This document shows, piece by piece, positions 39,754-43,200 of a stretch of 43,200 nucleotides of DNA (position 1 is the first letter of the stretch; every line of letters begins with the position of its first letter). The translations under genes and the position numbers were made by a program. The notes under the pieces were generated by a model, which saw only the letters and a list, made by a program, of their open reading frames with translations, ran no database searches and was not told the DNA's origin. The DNA is from Oscillospiraceae bacterium. GTDB taxonomy: Bacteria > Bacillota > Clostridia > Oscillospirales > Ruminococcaceae. The DNA lies in NCBI GenBank assembly GCA_022508825.1, contig JAFLUI010000005.1:1-43200 (forward strand). The letters run 5' to 3'.

Positions 39754-40845
39754 CTATGAACGGTATTTATACTTGAGGGCATCCGATACCGTTTCAATAA
39801 TAGAAAAATCAAACTCCCTCTTTTTCATTTCGATAGAAGTCAGAAATTTTTTGTTACCCTTGAAAGATTTCCATATAAGATGTCTGTCTTTATCGTCCAT
39901 ATCAATTTTGTATAAAAAATTTGCAAGAGATGTTATCAGTTGCTTTTCCTTCTCATCAAAATTCTTCTTGTGTGAAGATAGATATTCATCTAGATCATTT
40001 TCATTATATCTCGGTTGCAACCCTTTGATCGGATTAACTAGCAATTGTGTAGATGAATTCATAAGATTTACATATGACCCTAACTCATATTGTTGTGCAT
40101 CCGTCATTAAGTCATAATCAAGTCCGAACGATTTTATTTGCTCAATTGTAGTAGTCAATTTCTGTATTTCATCAACGATCCGACTGATGCGCTCATTAAT
40201 TTCAACGATAGCCAGTTCATATAGCTTTACATCTCTCTTGCTTATAAGGGTAAAAATGTCTTCCAGACGTTTTTTATCACTTTTTCCCTTCCAAAACAAA
40301 ATACCACTGCCAATAAGAGCAACTCCCGCAATTGCCCATCCAATCGGTCCAGCAAGCGCAAGAAACGCTTCTCCCGCAGCCATTCCGCCGCCACCAGCCG
40401 CAAGTGCACCTCCACCTAACCAAGCCAAAGCAGCATTAGTGGCAGCAGCACCAGTTAAGCTAGATATGGCCGTCCCTGTGGATGCAACTCCAAATGTTGT
40501 CGCAATTCCCATTGCCGCTGTGGGTCCAAGAGCCGCAACAGCCACTCCGGCACCAACCCCAGCAGCCCCTGCTCCGGCATTTTTTACCGCTGCATTTTTA
40601 TAGTCGGATTCGATTTTTTCTGCTTGCTGCTTCCAATTCAGCCGTATTTTCTTGAGTTTTTCATATTCCAGTCGTTTTTCGTTCGGCACATTTCTGATGT
40701 CATCAAAAAGCTGCTGTAGGGAGTTCAGTTCCTCATAAATCTTACCTGTAGTCTTTCCCAATTCACCTATTTTCTTATTTGTTTCATTAATAGCTTTTTC
40801 TGCCTGTTCTTGGGCAAGCTTTAACTTCGATTTTTTCTTACTCAT
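39754..40845 (-). CDS. Coiled-coil protein with Gly/Ala-rich membrane segment
   Basis: A 363-residue protein. N-terminal coiled coil (KKSKLKLAQEQAEKAINETNKKIGELGKTTGKIYEELNSLQQLFDDI), then a long Gly/Ala-rich hydrophobic region (about 90-185: AGAGAAGVGAGVAVAALG ... GPIGWAIAGVALIGSGILFW), then a second charged coiled coil (SKRDVKLYELAIVEINERISRIVDEIQKLTTTIEQI) and a C-terminal domain. This layout matches membrane-damaging or membrane-anchored effectors of defence and toxin systems, where a hydrophobic hairpin inserts in the membrane. It overlaps the preceding gene by four bases (ATGA). Its family is not recognised. Confidence 0.6.
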   Translation of the reverse strand: MSKKKSKLKLAQEQAEKAINETNKKIGELGKTTGKIYEELNSLQQLFDDIRNVPNEKRLEYEKLKKIRLNWKQQAEKIESDYKNAAVKNAGAGAAGVGAGVAVAALGPTAAMGIATTFGVASTGTAISSLTGAAATNAALAWLGGGALAAGGGGMAAGEAFLALAGPIGWAIAGVALIGSGILFWKGKSDKKRLEDIFTLISKRDVKLYELAIVEINERISRIVDEIQKLTTTIEQIKSFGLDYDLMTDAQQYELGSYVNLMNSSTQLLVNPIKGLQPRYNENDLDEYLSSHKKNFDEKEKQLITSLANFLYKIDMDDKDRHLIWKSFKGNKKFLTSIEMKKREFDFSIIETVSDALKYKYRS

Positions 40846-42266
40846 GATTTGTTCCCCTTAAAATATGAATCAATGTCTGTCTTTGTTCTAAGTATATTCT
40901 TTTCAGGAACTTTCCGAAGTTCCGCTAGCTTTACAGATTTCTCAAAAGCCTGAATATACATATCACTCTGCTTTAAATCATTTACAAAGTCGACAAGATT
41001 CTTATCGTCATAAATTTCAGACAATAGAGAAAGCCCATCGAGGTAGTTATTTATAATTGTTATTTCTCTTTGTGCAAATTTGGCGTCTGATTCTGCAATT
41101 CGTATACTCACAGCACGTTTCGTCTCGCCGTAAAGCGATATGGTAAAACGTCCAACACCAACGATATTCAAGCGAAGAAAAAAACCTGATACATTAAAAG
41201 TGCCACCGCCCATAGCAAATCCTCGTATTGTGGCATCACCAAGGTCAATCAAACAGAATGTTCCGTGAGCCACCGTCAGCATTCGCTTAATGGTATGATT
41301 TGAGAACGGTTCACACGCAGTCCACATCGCTGATGCTGAATGGGTTTCTTCCTTTGTGGCAATAAAATACGTCACCATCCGTCTGACTGCATACACCAAT
41401 CTCACCAATATTTCGTTGATAAAAACGGGTATCGCCTGAGCCGTTTGAAAACGAAGATCAAATCCTTGCTTATAGATGTTTAGTGCCAATTCATTCAGAC
41501 TTTGGTCAAACTTAGAGACAGGTAAATTTAATTGGCGCTTTATGGCAATAATATCATTAGTCCAAGCCCAGAATGGAGATGGTATTCCCATTCCTCGCCC
41601 TTTACTGCCAGATGAACCTGATACATCGGAAATTAAGTGCCCAAACCAGTTAACAAATCCACAAAACAGCTTTGCAGGAACATTATTCCCACGGAATTCA
41701 AATCCGTAGTCTGCATTTTGTAAAGATATTAATTCGCCACCAGACACAAAGTGTGATTGATTTGTAAACTGATCCAATATGGAAAAGAATAATCCCAGTA
41801 ATGTCGGATTATGACCGAGAGATTTGAAATGGTGATTGGTTGGATTCAAATCAAATATTGAACTTGCCGTATCCCCTGCACCACGTTGGTCATAAGGTAT
41901 TTTGAATTTCTTTTCAAGGAAGTCAATTGCTGATGACAATGGATTCTTGCCATTTCCATCCCAACCACAGAGTTTTGCAAAGTCCATAGTCCTATTAGCA
42001 AACCACTTATCTGTAACCTCCCCAATGGGGGATTCTCCTGGCTTTCCAACCAGGAAAATATCTATTAATCCGCATAATGCTCCACAACTGGCTGCCAAAG
42101 CATAATCCAATTTATCGCATTTAGGCTTGAGGGATGCTACTGATTGAATCGTTTCCTTAAGGTCAGATAACTCATTTTCTGCGACTATACGCGCAGTTTC
42201 AATGGAAGAAGCAAAACTAAATCCATCATCTGTGATACTCATTTCCAAGATACTTGTATCTGACAT
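40842..42266 (-). CDS. His-rich membrane-associated protein, DUF457/YdjM-like motifs
   Basis: A 474-residue protein. HHFKSLGHNPTLLGLFFSILDQFTNQSHFV and FVNWFGHLISDVSGSSGSKGRGMGIPSPFW recall the HxxxSLGHxP and GHLLxDxxTxxG motifs of membrane-bound metal-dependent hydrolases (DUF457 style), with spaced His and Asp as metal ligands. The N-terminal segment LAASCGALCGLIDIFLVGK is hydrophobic. The C-terminal half (HGTFCLIDLGDATIRGFAMGGG ... ISLYGETKRAVSIRI) forms a separate domain. AAGGAGAATAGTTTGA precedes the ATG. It is coupled to the Gly/Ala-rich protein. A hydrolase or partner-activator pair is an inference from motifs. Confidence 0.55.
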   Translation of the reverse strand: MSDTSILEMSITDDGFSFASSIETARIVAENELSDLKETIQSVASLKPKCDKLDYALAASCGALCGLIDIFLVGKPGESPIGEVTDKWFANRTMDFAKLCGWDGNGKNPLSSAIDFLEKKFKIPYDQRGAGDTASSIFDLNPTNHHFKSLGHNPTLLGLFFSILDQFTNQSHFVSGGELISLQNADYGFEFRGNNVPAKLFCGFVNWFGHLISDVSGSSGSKGRGMGIPSPFWAWTNDIIAIKRQLNLPVSKFDQSLNELALNIYKQGFDLRFQTAQAIPVFINEILVRLVYAVRRMVTYFIATKEETHSASAMWTACEPFSNHTIKRMLTVAHGTFCLIDLGDATIRGFAMGGGTFNVSGFFLRLNIVGVGRFTISLYGETKRAVSIRIAESDAKFAQREITIINNYLDGLSLLSEIYDDKNLVDFVNDLKQSDMYIQAFEKSVKLAELRKVPEKNILRTKTDIDSYFKGNKS

Positions 42267-42321
42267 TCAAACTATTCTCCTTTTTGCAAATGTATTTCAG
42301 CTTTTATATAAGTTATCGGAT

Positions 42322-43200
42322 TTATATGTATTTTTTAAATGCCTTTTTCATTTTAATCATTACATCAACCAGCCAATCAAACTGTGTATTCCATTGATTC
42401 TTATCACTGAAGGTCACACTTTTGACGATAACGATACGGCTTGCCTTACGCTCCGGCAGTTCCCTCCAGTCAAAGGTTAGCCCTGCATCGGATTCAATAG
42501 TCTCCTTGTTATGGAGCAGAGAGTGGAACAAGTCCTTATCCTCGCTGATATACAGTTCCACATACAGTTCATTACGCTTTGAAATCTGTGACACACCAAT
42601 GTGGCAGGCAGAAGAGCCGATGCTGAAATTCATCCAATGATGCATAGACGGCTTTCTACGGTTAAAATCCTTTGCAAATTGCGCATTCTGGAAAGCGTAG
42701 TCCTGGAACGCCACCCAATAATCATATCTTTGCTGCTGTGTGCCATTGGCGGATTCGTTCTTCTTCACTTCTTTCGTCCAGTCGTTCGGTTTCTCTATAA
42801 CCTCAAACTTCACCGCTGGGTCTGAAGTGCCAATTTTATACAATTTAATCTCACAGAGGAAGAAGCCGATTTTATCATCGGTGTGGTTGTTCAGCCATTC
42901 GATGGCGGCTTTGTGTTCCTCACGAGCATGCTTTACCACCCAAATAATCACATCAGCCGACTTACCTGACGCATACGTTATCAGTTTACCAAGGTGATCA
43001 TGGTTTGTATCCTCCAGTTGGTTTTCAATTATGATTTTTCGATCCGTACCCGTTTCGGACGCAAAGATATCGACATTAAAATCTCCCACGGAAGATTCCG
43101 TCTCATCTACGGTAATATCAAGACCTACCGCATCGGCGAGAAGAGCGATATTATCATCCTGTGAAAGCCACGGAGTAAAATCCAGGGCTTCATGCGGCCA
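42322..43200 (-). CDS. DUF4268 / PD-(D/E)XK nuclease-like protein, 5' end beyond the window
   Basis: 292 residues are visible; the frame stays open to the window edge, so the start is missing. The reading from the edge (WPHEALDFTPWLSQDDNIALLADAVGLDI) and the core VGDFNVDIFASETGTDRKIIIENQLEDTNHDHLGKLITYASG are the PD-(D/E)XK nuclease-like part, with Asp in FNVDIF and Glu/Gln in IENQLE. IIWVVKHAREEHKAAIEWLN, IGFFLCEIKLYKIG and the C-terminal region (YWVAFQDYAFQ ... IGVSQISKRNELYVELYI) are DUF4268. It belongs upstream of the DUF457-like gene (55-base gap) in the same operon. Nuclease function in defence is likely. Confidence 0.88.
   Translation of the reverse strand, partial: WPHEALDFTPWLSQDDNIALLADAVGLDITVDETESSVGDFNVDIFASETGTDRKIIIENQLEDTNHDHLGKLITYASGKSADVIIWVVKHAREEHKAAIEWLNNHTDDKIGFFLCEIKLYKIGTSDPAVKFEVIEKPNDWTKEVKKNESANGTQQQRYDYWVAFQDYAFQNAQFAKDFNRRKPSMHHWMNFSIGSSACHIGVSQISKRNELYVELYISEDKDLFHSLLHNKETIESDAGLTFDWRELPERKASRIVIVKSVTFSDKNQWNTQFDWLVDVMIKMKKAFKKYI

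Overview
The window looks like a chromosome segment of an anaerobic, motile Clostridia bacterium, probably Oscillospirales and Ruminococcus-like. The reasons are the Rnf order C-D-G-E-A-B, a flgM-flgN-flgK-flgL-DUF6470-fliW-csrA-fliD-fliS cluster behind a sigma-28 promoter, and AGGAGG-type ribosome binding sites. The taxonomic call is an inference from gene content only.

Bases 1-9.6 kb (all minus strand) are core metabolism: an Fe/Mn superoxide dismutase, an aquaporin, a complete Rnf operon (rnfCDGEAB with a 93-codon gene between rnfA and rnfB and a 46-codon gene after rnfB), a small orphan protein, and an apbE / NusG-II / Gx-transporter operon. RnfG and RnfD both keep the threonine motif that ApbE-type enzymes flavinylate, so the two operons plausibly work together.

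Bases 9.9-20.9 kb (plus strand) are a late flagellar operon. It starts at a consensus sigma-28 promoter. FlgK (1017 aa), FlgL (493 aa) and FliD (1005 aa) are all far longer than usual. In FlgK and FliD the extra length comes from tandem copies of internal modules. A tRNA-Arg(CCG) closes this region.

Bases 21.1-33.5 kb are an integrative element without capsid, terminase or relaxase genes. It has a tyrosine integrase carrying an embedded HTH, a CI-like repressor with a divergent operator/promoter switch, an excisionase-like gene, a replication module (DUF669, P-loop ATPase, replisome-organiser protein, DnaC-like loader), a HIRAN protein, an Arc-like regulator with three operators, a RelE-type toxin-antitoxin operon, a GAF membrane protein with a frameshift, and a predicted ~80-nt small RNA. 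This half is stamped with about 20 copies of the octamer GAGCGGGT (usually GGAGCGGGT) on both strands, in genes in several codon phases and between genes. I found only one copy in the other 32 kb. This is the strongest unexplained signal in the window.

Bases 33.5-43.2 kb have none of these octamers and look like a separately acquired defence island. A 2.3-kb cargo segment lies between two copies of the integrase 3' end. It is followed, on the minus strand, by a possible three-gene defence operon (DUF3800 protein, Ntn-hydrolase/proteasome-like protein, HEPN-type protein split by a frameshift), a remnant of an MmeI-like restriction-modification C-terminus, and a second three-gene operon (DUF4268/PD-(D/E)XK nuclease running off the window, a His-rich DUF457-like protein, and a coiled-coil protein with a Gly/Ala-rich membrane segment). 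The functions of these two operons are inferred.
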